This document shows, one piece after another, positions 13,901 to 25,246 of a stretch of DNA of 64,000 bases. Under the pieces are notes generated by a model that was not told the origin of the DNA, did no database searches, and was given only the letters and a program-made list of their open reading frames with translations. The position numbers were made by a program, and so were the translations under genes. This stretch comes from Chimonanthus salicifolius (taxonomy: Eukaryota; Streptophyta; Magnoliopsida; Laurales; Calycanthaceae), in contig CM023540.1 in NCBI GenBank assembly GCA_013350335.1, forward strand, positions 21,395,828-21,459,827. Reading direction: 5' to 3'. Position 1 is the first letter of the stretch; the number at the start of each line of letters is the position of its first letter.

Positions 13901-16900
13901 GCAACAGATTAACCTCTTATAGCCCATTAATGAATTTAAACAAGATCAAAAGTAAACATTAAGCATCCTGATTTTTTTGACTTCATCATCATCATTATCT
14001 TTTTCTTTTTTATATAAAATTCAATATGGAGACGCTTTCTGCTGTTTTCAATCATTACTACAGTCTTGGTCAATTAGCAGGTTACTTTTGCCACTAGCTT
14101 TGGTATTTCAAATTGTAATTCTCATTTTAGTACCTGTTCATGGGCCTAAACACAATCCGAGCCTGACCTGAACTTGTTATAAAAGAAGGGGCTTGGACAT
14201 ATATAATAGCTTGAGAGGCCTGGCTCGGGCTTGGGCTCATTTTTTTAGCCTATTTAGCTAAATGGGCAGTCTTGGACTAATTGAATAATCCTGTGAAGTC
14301 CATTGGCCTTTTCAGCCCATTTAGCCATACATGTGTGTGGATACCCGGTCCATTTTCCTTTTTTTTTTTTTCAAACTTTTGTAAAATTTATTAATAAGCC
14401 AAACATTCAGATTAAAATTAAATTTGATGAACTACAAGTGGACAAAATTTGAACCCAAAGTTCAATTTCTAGCTACTTGATCTTTTGATTAAAATCACTA
14501 GGTGTCCTTAAAAAGGAATTGTGTGAAAATTAAGCTTTGAGTTGAAATTGGTCCACTTGTGGCTCATGATGTCAATTTTCAATCGAAATGATTGAATTTT
14601 TAATGGGTTCAAATGGGGGCTTAGCTTTGTACTTTCCCAAATGGGCGGGCTTGCACTTTAGCCTTGGAAAGCCCAAAGGGCTGCATCCGGGCTTAAGCTT
14701 CTTTATATGTGAATGGGCTGGGTTGACATAGAGGCATGGCTGGAAAACTGAGCGGGTCGCCCGAGTTGACAAGTTTTTTAGGGTAGCTGGGTCAAATTCG
14801 GGGTTAGTCATCCGTTGTTGGAAAATTGACATGACTTAGCTAAGTCTTACCAAGCTTTAAGGAGACTCAGTGGTTCACCAATTGAAAGCAAGTTAGCCTG
14901 AGTTATGTTAAAAAATATTGGATGCAATGAAGAGGATTGAACACAAGCTTTAAATGAAAATCGCTATCACATAACATTACTCTATCTTGTGTTTCATTTT
15001 ACCTTGAAAATATATAGTTGAATTTATGTGAAAATAATGTACTTTTAATCATTCCATTTTTTTTTATTTTGAATAAATCATGAATAAGTAATTTCCAAAA
15101 TTCATCAATTAAAGCTATTTAATAGATAGCTAGGGCATTTATATGTTATGTATTATATTTTAAAAATAATTTAAATAAAACTTACCCACCCGAGTTGTTG
15201 AGATGACCTGCCTAGCTCAAGATTTGAAGTCAAACAGGTCAAGTCTGAGTCTTATTTTTCTAACCTTGGATAGAGGAAAACCCGGCCCATGCCCAGTTCA
15301 TGAAAAGGCCAAATGTTTAGTACTTGGGGGTTCTGCCTAGAATGTTCCACTATGAGCATCATAGTTCCTTTTTCTTATGAGTTATTGTAGCACTGAAAAA
15401 CTTTTCTTCTTCTGGTTGAATTTCAAAGCCTCTTCCTTTATCAAGTTTTAATCATCTTAAATCTCTTTTTGCCAGCAAAAAAACTAGTGTAGTCCCTTCC
15501 ATTTGAATATTGGCAGCAATGATCTTTTGTAACTTGGGATCACTGGTTTTTCATTCTAGGTATGAGGGTGCTCTTGATCCTTGGTTATCTTCTTTGTGGA
15601 ACATGCTCAGACAAACAAATCCAGTGTTCTCAAGAAGTTTGGAAAATCTAGATTTTGATTTGAAAACTTTGGACAGTCCAAAATATCAAATCATATATCA
15701 CAATGTTGATGAGATGAAACCATTTTTATCAGCTGCTTCAGGTAATGTCTTCTACCTCTTCTGGCTATTTAGCTGGTGGCAGTTACATCTATTATCTTTA
15801 TGTTAGTTTTGTTCATTTGCTAGTTGCAGCATATGAATGTTTATGGTAATTGTGATGATTTTTTATTTCACTAAAATCCCTGGGAACTTAACTTTGAAGT
15901 GGTATTTTTATTAGGGTATGGTTGTTTACTGATTGACCCAAAAGCAACTCCATGGAGATTGAAACACAGCATTCCACGAACATAGAAATATTTATCGTCT
16001 TGTGGTTGGAAAGGATTGAGATGGGCAGTCTGATTTGTTATTTCATCACTACATTGCTGTAGTATTTTTTTGACCTCATTCAACTTCATGATTTCATGGT
16101 GGAAAAATACAATACAGACACAATAAGCTTTAGTAAGCTCTTATTGTGAAATGAATACATGTAGCTTTTCTTTGACTTTCATGATTGTAGAAGAAAATGC
16201 AGAGGATTTGGAGAAAAGGTAACTAACTCCAAAAAGGTTGAAAGTTATCTCTGGCACAAGGTGTGAAAGAAAAGCATACCCTATGAAGCTGAATCTTGGA
16301 GTATGGATTTTAATGTATACATGGGGGTTAAATGCCTTGCCGAGCAATTTTTATCAAAATATTCTATGAGAAACTATGAAATGTCCATCACAAGTGGTCT
16401 TTAAAAACCTAGATTCTAATGGAAAGTGAACTCTAATTCCCATAAAAGAATATAAATGGAAAGAATCAGCTACCAAAATTGTCCCTACTCAAATATCAAA
16501 CAACCAACTTATTGCACCTAGGAAAAGTAAATTTAGCTTTCATGTCTGAATGAGCTTCCAAACAGAAGTTTTCATGAAAGGAAAAATAGAAATGACCCAC
16601 AAACTATGCTGTATGGCCACTTAAATTTAGGCAACTTTCCTGTGTCTGACACCTACGTATCCATATCGACACTTCATTTTTGTGTATAAAATCTCTGTCT
16701 TTGTATCCATGCTGTGTCCGGGCATCGTAGCCCACAAATGATGCAGGATGTCTTACAACCTTAAATCATTGTAATCTTAAACTTCTATGAGATAAACTTC
16801 ACTTGCTGCAACCACTTTTCCCCTTTGGTTGCCTCCTGCGATGACTAGTGATGTGTTAATTTGTAAAGAGTGAAGGCACCATTGTGTTGGAGATGACTAT

Positions 16901-19900
16901 AAGATGATTATGAGCAGGAGATTTGGAGTGACTTTTTCTGTCAACATGTTTTGTGTCTCAAGACAGAAGTTTGCTGTAGGCAGACACTATCCTTTCAGTT
17001 TGCCAGATTTATTTTCATTTGCTCGCATTCATCCATCCATCCCGCAACCATTTAGAAGATGGCTTTGTACTGTTGAAATTGATTCCTGATGAACCAGAAG
17101 TTATCTGTTTGATTATGGTTTGTGTGTCATTTGAGGCTTCTATTCTGGTCTAAATAGTCTCAGAAAAAAAGGGTTTGAAATGTGATGACAACTCTCATAA
17201 AATTTTCAGGTCAATATGCTTGTTCTTCAAACCATGTTTTAAGCTATACAGTCACCAATTATTTTCTCATAATCTGTTTTATGTCTTATATTCCTGCAGG
17301 AGTGAATTAGCCATTGCTCAGTTATTCTCTATCCGAAACCAGATGCTAATCAATTGAAAATTGCACAATTGGTTTTCAGATTTGAAGCTTATAGAGATGC
17401 AGATTGGGAATGCTCGTTCAATGTCTCCTGGAACATTTCACCATGACAGCAATAGGCCTCAGTGTTTTCTACAAATGGTATTGTGATTTTTTGTGTTTTT
17501 TTATATGTTTTCCTGACAATGTTTACATGGGTTCTTACAAGCTGAGTTGACCCAAATTGAGTTAAACAACTCATTGATCTAACCCAATGATTTTCCATTA
17601 ATGGATAAAATTGAATCTTTGGGACCTTATAAAACATGTCTTCACTTAAACCAAACAAGGTGGTTTTTTATGGACACCTTATTCAAGCAAAGAACCAACC
17701 AGCCAACCCATTCACATAGGTCTCGGCGGGCCCAAATAGAAGTCCTCAAATTGTTATTTGAGCACTTTGGCATAGGGAGATCGTTTTTTCACCCAAGGGA
17801 TATCTCTCATGAGGAACAGAATTTTCTTTTTCTCAAATAGGGCCCACCTAGGCTCCAATAACACCTCTTCCCCTCCCCCCCATTTCGAGTTGATCTTACC
17901 GCTTACATCCCAAATTGAGCCCAATTTCAGTGTTGATCTTTGGGTCCTTGAAAATCATGGCCTCTAAAATCCAGTGGCCCTGTTTTTTTGTGGACCTGTA
18001 TCCATGAAAAGAGCTTTCAACTGAACCAATCTCCATGCATTGCAGCCATCCACGTCGGTCCCATAGACTGCCATGCACATTGCAGTGCATGGCACTATTG
18101 TGCAGGTGGAATGACCCTTTTATATCCTCTACATGTTTGTTACATAGGAGTATGTTATTGTCAAAGATTATGTCTATTCATAAGTTTGTATTGCCTTTCA
18201 AAACTATAACCTTTATGATTTTGTCACAATGAATATTTTTGCAGGTGAAAAATCAACTTCTAACAAAAGTGGGTTGTGGCAGAGATGTGCGACATTTTGA
18301 ATTTGAACGTCTTTCATCAGTATGTTGTAATTATATTTTTTATCCAACCTGGAATTTTTTTTAGTATGTGTAACATTTTGTTATATGAATTTAATGTAAC
18401 TTCAGCTGCCAACCTATTGATATGTAATTATTTCTATTGTGCATAATTTGATCCATTCTTCTTCTCAGGTTATTGGATATCAAGTAGGTGATGTTCTTGA
18501 GGTTCTCCCTAGTCAAAGTCCTGCAGCAGTGGATGCTTTCATAAAACGCTGTAATCTGAACCCAGACTCATACATTACAGTATGTAACTTCTTTGTACCT
18601 TAATTTGATTGTTTATATCTTCCATACAGAAATTAAGATTTTGATACCCTTATTGGAGTAAATGAAACTAGGTGATTTGTTGATATTTGTCGAGTGCCTT
18701 TGATCTTTTGGGCCTATCCCAAATAAAGGTCAATCACTTGAAACTTGTATCTTTGGCCATAGCTTGGTTTGTGTGGAGGAACACAACCATTGTGTCTTTG
18801 AAGACAGCCTCCTCCGGAGCTAGCATTGTTGAGCACATCAGACAACACATCATCCACTGAGCAATGACTGGGAGTAGCTTTATGGGTTGTTTGGTTGACC
18901 AATTCAATGGGAGTTTAGTCAAGGATTTCTAAAGTGTCTTCGTGTTGTAGCAACCATACTATTCATCATGTACAATTTTCTTTGGCTGTTGGGTTCTAGT
19001 CCCATATCCTCTATGAGTCTGAACTCATTATTGTATATTTTTCTTATTCTTCTTCACTGGAATCTCTATTTGTTCTCTCTCAAATTAAGGGAAAAGGATA
19101 TTTTGTCAAGTGCCTGTCACATTCCCATGTAAAGGTCGACTATGATTAGCAGTTGGCTCTAGAACTCCCCAGACTGTAATACAATAATTCATAAAGCTAA
19201 CACTAATATATGGATAACAATTTGGTGGTGGTATTGGTGGCGACAATGATTAAAGTAATAAGGACCTTTTCTAAACTGTTTCTGTAATGCTTTTGGTAAT
19301 TCTGGAAGTCTTAGTATATCCAATGGAGCATAGATCTTTTGGAATTAGTGATAGATGAAGGATAACTTATTCGAAGCTGCTCTTGTGGCTGTTCTATGCT
19401 TTTGTATAGAGAGTAGAGTTCTAGGACATTCCCTGGTAAAGCTTATTTGAAATTGTCAAAAGCTGAGAACAATGAAATGAGCTTTAAGAGTTTTTTGTTT
19501 TCTGATACTTGACAATGTTCCTAGGGGTTAAGTGTCCAAATTCTCAGGAGTCAGGAAGGGGTTCTATTTTTGATGAATGCCAAGGGCAATATTTGAAAGG
19601 GTACTCTTGAAAGGTGCATTTGGGCTCAATTTATGGCATGTGTGTTGCCTCCAAGATGCCTTGAAGCTGAAATAGGAATCACCAAGGATGAGATATCTTG
19701 GCAGCATTTTCGAGCCATTTGGAGTTGCATATTTATCGAAGGCCAGGGTTCAAGCATTATTTGACAGCTTTTTATCACTCTATACCTGGTGCACAATTGG
19801 TCATTATTGATACAAGAAATACTATTAAATGGGTTTCAAACAACGCTGCACACACTTTAATGTAGGCAATGTATTTGTGTCGGTCACCTGTGTGTCTGTG

Positions 19901-22900
19901 TCCAACACTTCATTTTATGTGTTTGTGTCCTTGTGGATTATTGAGGGTCCAATGATGGATTATTGAGGGTCCAAGAATCCAACATAATAAAACCTTTTTG
20001 TGGATTATCAAGGGTTAATTGCCCCAACCTTTTCAAGCCGTGAGTTGTTGAGGGTTTTTGTGGATTTGAACTTCAAAAGGTTTTAAAGATAACTGAATGC
20101 ATTAGGTAAAGGTTAGGGTTCAACTGTCAGGTGGGGTGGGGTTTTAAAATAGTGATAATGATAACGAAGAAAAAGAATAGTGCACACAAAGAATTCTTCT
20201 AAGTCAAAGTAGATGTGCAAAAATTTACGTTTTGCTGCAAAGTACCTGGTTGGTGCAAACAACGTTAAAGCGTGCAACTTACTTTTTATTCAAATGCCAC
20301 CATTCCTTTTAATGGAAATTAAAAGCAAGGGCTATATTTGACAATTCAAAAATATGGTGTTCCATTAAAGCATGGTCTCCCAGTTGATCCCCTCTCATAA
20401 AATTCAATTTGTAAATCATGAGATTCTAATTACTATGAAAGAAACTTTACCACTTGGGAGATTAAATGTGGTAGTTGCTTTTGTCTCAAAGACCCAATGG
20501 ATATTAGCTTTGCAAAAATGAATCCAACCAACATGAGAGCAGCATCATCTACATAGTTATGAGTCATCCTTCCTTGTTCTTGATTTTGTTAGTTTCTTTG
20601 ATCTATTTCGAGTGGTAAGGGACTAGACTCCACCTTTGGAGGAGCTTGTTTTCCCTGCCTTAGAGCCTGTACCTATTTTTATTTTTCATAGAAGTCATTC
20701 CTCTGCTTCTTTTCTTTTCACAACTTCACATTCATATTTTATTTTCCTAGGGGGAGGAGTGGTCATCCATTCTCTACAGGAATTTCCACCCAATTGTATG
20801 CTCTAACCACCATGGTTGATCTCAATGGACAAATCTTCTAACTATAACCTTCTTGGGGAACTATTTACTTTTTCCACAGAAAATGCCAACCTTGTTGCTA
20901 GAACTGTTATTTAACAGAAACCTAAAGACATGACAAATTGTGGGGTGATTGCCTGTGTGGTTTATGATAGGGCCAAATAGAGAAATAGGGCTCGAAAAGC
21001 TGGCCCTAGATAGATGAAATTTTGGCTTTGATGATGGTGATGATGACAAAGACATGGTTAATTTGCTGAAGATACAAATGGATTAGATATATACAGCTGA
21101 ACATGACACCCAAACACCATAAAGTGGGAGACCTTTTAATATCATTTCATGTTGAATACTCCATTTTTATTTGTAAAATCCATGTTATTGCCAAAACCCA
21201 TGCTGTGTCCCACCATATCCATGCTGTGTCTAGACATCCTAGACTGCTAAGCAGAATTCCTTGTTTAGCCTGTTAAACATGTTGAACTTTTCAGTCTGAT
21301 GACAAGCTATGTAGGCTATGTAGATTCATTATATTAAAGAATAAGTTCTGTTTTTAGGGGCACACATCTTGTGCACCTATTTTTTCACCATCATTATCAT
21401 CTAGCCATTTATCCCATCAATCTTGGGTAGGCTTTCATATTTGGATTTGACAAATTCTTTCCATGGACCGGCTACCCTATATGATGTGCCCATGGCATTT
21501 GAACCCACAACCTCTAGACTACAATCATTAGTCTTGATCACTTGTGCTATAGGTTCTTGTCCACCTTTTTTTTCTCCTTGATAAATTTTCTAGTATCATC
21601 TAGAAGAGAGTTAACATTCTTTAGCTTTCATATATTTGTTTTCTGGATGCAAAACTCACATTCAAATTTGCATGTTCCAGGTTAAACCTAAAGGTGTTGA
21701 TAGATATCCTGATTCTCCACAGAATTCAACAGGAAATCCTATCAGATTGAGAACTTTTGTGGAATGGGCAATGGATATTGCATCAGCTTCTCCAAGACGT
21801 TATTTCTTTGAGGCAAGATGATTGCATTTGCAAACTATTGGCTTCTGTAGTGAAACATTTCAAAGAACTCTACGATACATAATGCTGCTGTTTTTATTTT
21901 GTTTTATTGTTTAATCTAATGCATACCCAACCATCTAGCTAAGTGACAGTTCAACACTTGTCACTCTAAAAGCTTATCCCTTTCATTTTGAAACCATATC
22001 ATTGGAGATGTGAGTTGTAGCCTTCTTGGGATTTTACTACGCAAGAGTTGTAATGCCAACTAGTGGAATGCCTGTTGAGCAAATGTTGCCATTTCATGTT
22101 CTACTTTTTCTTTTATCCAATTGCTTATGCGCTTTATGAGTAATACTTGCGATTTTACCATGCAAGAGTTGTAATGCCAACGAGTGGAATGCCTGTTGAG
22201 CAAATGTTGTCATTTCATGTTCTATTTTTTCTTCCAATTGCTTTTGTGGCTTATGAGTAATACTTTGGTAGTTTCTGTAAAATGTTTAGGTTGTACTGAA
22301 TGCCTATCAGTGCACTGGATGATCAGTGTTAAGTCAATGTACTTTTTATTCACAAACAGAAATGAATCACATACTCCCATGCTTGTTAATTTTCCCTGTA
22401 CCCAGCTCTTCTTTAATCATTGATGCTGATAAATTCTTTGTTTACAGGTCATGAGTTTTTTTGCAACTGCTGAACATGAAAAGGAAAGGCTTCAATATTT
22501 TTCATCCCCTGAAGGTAGGGATGACCTTTACCAATACAATCAGAAAGAAAGAAGAACTGTTCTTGAGGTGAAGGACTTCTTCCCCTTAAATGGCCAATAA
22601 TCTCTTTTCGACCTGCTACAGTTCAAATTCAAACTGGAAATCTGAAATATGTGATCATGCTTCCTCTCTCCTCTCCACACTCCCCCCGTCTTCCTCCTCT
22701 CTCTCAATTTTATATCTATAAATTTTTAGAACCTCATCTGTATCTTTACTGTTCCACATGAACACTTAAACATGGCAGTAAACTGCCAAACTTATTGCTC
22801 TGTTAAGTCTTCTCAAGTTTGAGAATCAGTAGGTGTATTCTTTGTCAATGCAATGAATCTCAAAAATTTCTTGGATTGAGACTGGGTGGTTGGTGTTTAT

Positions 22901-25246
22901 ATAGATACAAAGCCATTAAAGCACTTGCAAGAGTAGTTATGATTCTCAGTGACCAAATCATGGGGACCCCAATTATACTGAACCTCACACCATAGGTTAC
23001 TTCACTTTTCCTTGGCACCTAGACCCAATAATTCCTCATGAATTTGTGAGAATTGTGTGTCGATTGACCCTGTCTATCAACTACAAAATATTTTCTTCTT
23101 TTGTGGTCAAATATGAAGATGATACCATGAAAACATTATCGCACTTACACATACACAGGCATTTTCATTTTTCTGGTTGTGGCTGTTAGGTTTTGTGGAG
23201 CCTAATTATCAGATATGTACTGATCCGGTCATGTGTCGAGCTCTACGCTGAGCTCGCGGGGGGTCAAACCCTAATCTGGGCAGTATATAATGTCCTTTTT
23301 GTGAGAGGGGATGTGAGCGAAAATTGTAATAAGGGTCAGCTCTCTCTTATTCGGTTTCTTGCCTCTGAGCATAGTGGATTTGGTTTTAACCCGTGGACGT
23401 ACTAAAAGAGAACTATGTAAAATTTACGTGTCTGTGTGTGTGTTTGATACATGTCTTTGTGTGTATTTGTGCGCTTCTATTCCCAACAGTGCCCACTTGG
23501 TTCACATGATTTTATTACTATTATTATTCTGATTTGGCAAAAGTCGGCCAAAACAGCGTGTCTTTAAGGTCTTGATCATCATCCAGATGTTGCACTTCTA
23601 CATTTTCCTTGATCACTTCTGCAATGCATTAGGATCTGAATGTCTATTACAGGTGCTGGAGGATTTCCCATCTGTGCAAATGCCATTTGAATGGCTGGTT
23701 CAATTGGTTCCCCCATTAAAGACAAGGGCATTCTCTATCTCTTCTTCATCTTCAGCTCATCCAAATCAGGTGCATTTGACGGTGAGTGTGGTTTCATGGA
23801 TGACTCCTTTCAAGAGGAAGCGATGTGGACTCTGCTCAACATGGTTGGCTGGGCTTGATTCTAAAAAGAGTAAGGATAAGCAAATTGATGAGTTCTGTAT
23901 TGAAGCATCAGTAGTGTGCATAGAACAATTGTTGGTTCTGGACTATGCAGAAGTATAGCTTTCAAAAAATTCTATTCATGTGGGACCCTTGGTACCACCA
24001 TTCAGACTGATTTGATCATGACCAGAATTTTCTGTAGATTGGAAGATGAACCAACCCTGATCAGTGTCATAGAAATAGGCCTGGACAATATCTGGTTATT
24101 GTCCATATTCAATGGGGGAGAGAAAAATGGTTATGATCCAATCTCAATTAAAAATGAGTAAAGATTGGCCAGATGATTCCCCATGCATGCCCTTGCTGTG
24201 CATACGTCCATGTGGCCTGTATTGATCTATTGGAAAGGTCTCGTTTGAACATGGGCCCACCAAAATTATCTTAATTAGATTCATGAAGCCATGCTTTTTA
24301 AGCTCCCAATATTTTGATACTATTTTTTTAGTACTTAAACCTTTTACAGCCTGTGAAAAATATGGCTTTGATCAATCCAATCAAAGTTATTTTTGGTGGG
24401 CACCATATTCAAGGAAAGAGCTTTCTAATGTGACCCACATGGGCCCCATATAGATGTGCTCATGCTAAGGCTGTGTATGGGGGAAAATCACTTGTAAAGA
24501 ATGAAGGTTCAGCATCTTCCCATCTGGGTTTTTATGTTATACACCCATCTACACTGAGGCAAATCATATCAATGACCTGAATCACCAAAGCATGGGTCCC
24601 AAAGGCATTGAATCCTGCATATGAAAGCAAACTATACATTCCATGATACTTAGGACCTGTAAAACGTTTGCATTAACATCTTTGCTGATTTGTGTGGGTA
24701 CTATTTTTATGAGCAGAAGTCCCTATTCCTGCATGGTTCCGTCGAGATTCACCTCCTCCTCCATCACCATCACTCCCTCTCATTCTCATTGGTCCGGGAA
24801 CTGGGTGTGCACCTTTCCGCGCATTTGTAGAGGAAAGGGCAGTACAAAGCGCATCTGGGCCAACAGCTCCCATGCTTTTCTTTTTTGGTTGCAGAAATGA
24901 GGATAGTGATTTTCTCTATAGGGATTTTTGGTTATCTCAAGGACACGCCAATGGGGTGTTGTCGGAAGAGAAGGGTGGGGGCTTCTTTGTTGCCTTTTCG
25001 AGGGACCAGCCACAGAAGGTTTATGTCCAGCATAAGATGAGGGAACAAAGTGAAACGGTCTGGAGTCTGTTGAGTGCTGGTGCTGCTGTATATATTGCGG
25101 GATCTTCAACTAAAATGCCAGCAGATGTTTGGTCGTGCCTGGAGGAAATTGTTGCCTTAGAGGGAGGTGTGCCAAGGGAATCAGCTGCCAGGTTTCTCAG
25201 GATGCTAGAAAAGAATGGTAGGTATGTGGTAGAAACATGGTCCTAG
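7998..25246 (+). CDS. ATR3: NADPH-dependent diflavin oxidoreductase 1 (ATR3 / TAH18 / NDOR1 family), complete
   Basis: Passes electrons from NADPH through FAD and FMN to the Fe-S protein DRE2/CIAPIN1 in cytosolic Fe-S cluster assembly; soluble, without a membrane anchor. Twelve exons: 7998-8135, 10137-10214, 10316-10420, 13682-13773, 15560-15741, 17380-17477, 18245-18319, 18469-18579, 21681-21812, 22448-22567, 23653-23869, 24717-25246. They sum to 1878 nt, 625 residues plus stop, close to the roughly 620 of the plant family. Flavodoxin domain, about residues 8-145: [46 protein letters not shown]-binding motif RAFSIS near 402; NADPH domain with [14 protein letters not shown] near 474, [26 protein letters not shown] and [17 protein letters not shown]; the terminal ETWS has the conserved Trp. 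The start is the ATG before [16 protein letters not shown]. Eleven introns span 15 kb and carry transposon debris. The intron after exon 9 has a GC donor. Confidence 0.96.
11073..11246 (-). mobile_element. tRNA-derived SINE with perfect 15-bp target-site duplication
   Basis: On the minus strand a Pol III promoter is visible: an A-box-like ATAGCTCAACTGGCAG near the 5' end and a B box GATTCGAGTCC about 40 bases later, followed by a non-tRNA body. The direct repeat TTTTGTGTTCCTTTA flanks the insert at 11058-11072 and 11247-11261 without a mismatch, which fixes the ends. It lies in the third intron of the diflavin reductase gene, opposite to its transcription. The perfect duplication suggests a fairly young insertion. 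Confidence 0.88.
12250..12690 (-). mobile_element. LINE (L1-type) reverse transcriptase fragment, degenerate
   Basis: Read on the minus strand this encodes pieces of a non-LTR reverse transcriptase: a [15 protein letters not shown] segment, then [11 protein letters not shown], then in a shifted frame [10 protein letters not shown], and later YADDT just after an in-frame stop. These are the family's motifs in the right order, but frameshifts and stops show a dead fragment. It lies in the large third intron of the diflavin reductase gene, in antisense. Neither a 5' end nor a poly-A tail could be assigned. Confidence 0.85.
12885..13070 (-). mobile_element. Possible LINE 3' tail
   Basis: A T-rich stretch followed by the sequence style typical of plant L1 3' ends (poly-T, then a TTAATATATTAATAA-like segment) suggests an antisense LINE tail. 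No protein motif and no target duplication was found. A weak call based on resemblance only. Confidence 0.3.
14427..14567. mobile_element. Small imperfect foldback (MITE-like) element
   Basis: The segment starting GAACTACAAGTGGAC at about 14428 is inverted about 100 bases later as GTCCACTTGTGGCTC, and the match continues inward for about 40 bases with scattered mismatches. The structure is that of an old MITE. It sits between GGGCTTGGGC-rich stretches (14140-14340 and 14600-14790) that may be another degenerate repeat. In intron 4 of the diflavin reductase gene. Confidence 0.45.
16630..16740. repeat. Dispersed repeat, copy 1 (GTGTCC-rich)
   Basis: This segment contains ACACTTCATTTTTGTGTATAA and CCATGCTGTGTCCGGGCATC. 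Related wording recurs at about 19860-19935 and 21080-21250, all in introns of the diflavin reductase gene. The three copies are diverged and their ends are not clear. The class is unknown. Confidence 0.45.
19860..19935. repeat. Dispersed repeat, copy 2 (GTGTCC-rich)
   Basis: Shares GTGTCCAACACTTCATTTTATGTG-like wording with 16630-16740 (compared by eye). Diverged, boundaries unclear. A short direct repeat of GGATTATTGAGGGTCCAA follows at about 19936-19973. Confidence 0.4.
21080..21250. repeat. Dispersed repeat, copy 3 (GTGTCC-rich)
   Basis: Contains CCATGCTGTGTCCCACC and CCATGCTGTGTCTAGACATC, matching the 3' part of the copy at 16630-16740. Same intron set, class unknown. Confidence 0.4.
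21387..21554 (-). mobile_element. tRNA-derived SINE, second family
   Basis: On the minus strand TAGCACAAGTGATCAAG resembles an A box and GGGTTCAAATGCC a B box, at tRNA-like spacing, followed by an unrelated body. Flanks share an imperfect direct repeat: TCTTGTGCACCTATTTTTT at 21367-21385 and TTCTTGTCCACCTTTTTTT at about 21554-21573. The body differs from the SINE at 11073-11246. It lies in intron 8 of the diflavin reductase gene. Confidence 0.65.
22031..22267. repeat. Tandem duplication, two units of about 121 bp
   Basis: ATTTTACTACGCAAGAGTTG at 22031 recurs at 22152 as ATTTTACCATGCAAGAGTTG, and the match continues through ATGCCTGTTGAGCAAATGTT and TTATGAGTAATACTT. Units differ by scattered substitutions and a small gap. 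The repeat lies in the intron that begins with the GC donor at 21813. Confidence 0.85.
23184..23488 (+). mobile_element. Solo LTR of a Ty1/copia retrotransposon
   Basis: A 305-bp block begins TGTTAGG and ends CCCAACA, the near-complementary ends usual for copia LTRs of the Tork type. It contains a plus-strand TATATAA box near 23286. Flanking pentamers GTGGC (23179-23183) and GTGCC (23489-23493) agree at four of five positions, fitting an old target duplication. No internal copia sequence is adjacent, so LTR-LTR recombination is inferred. In intron 10 of the diflavin reductase gene. Confidence 0.7.

Noticed and set aside
17301..17357. A possible extra exon of ATR3 after a CTGCAG acceptor
   Set aside because: Family alignment joins the exon ending at 15741 directly to 17380 with intact frame, and the candidate has an early stop in the needed frame.
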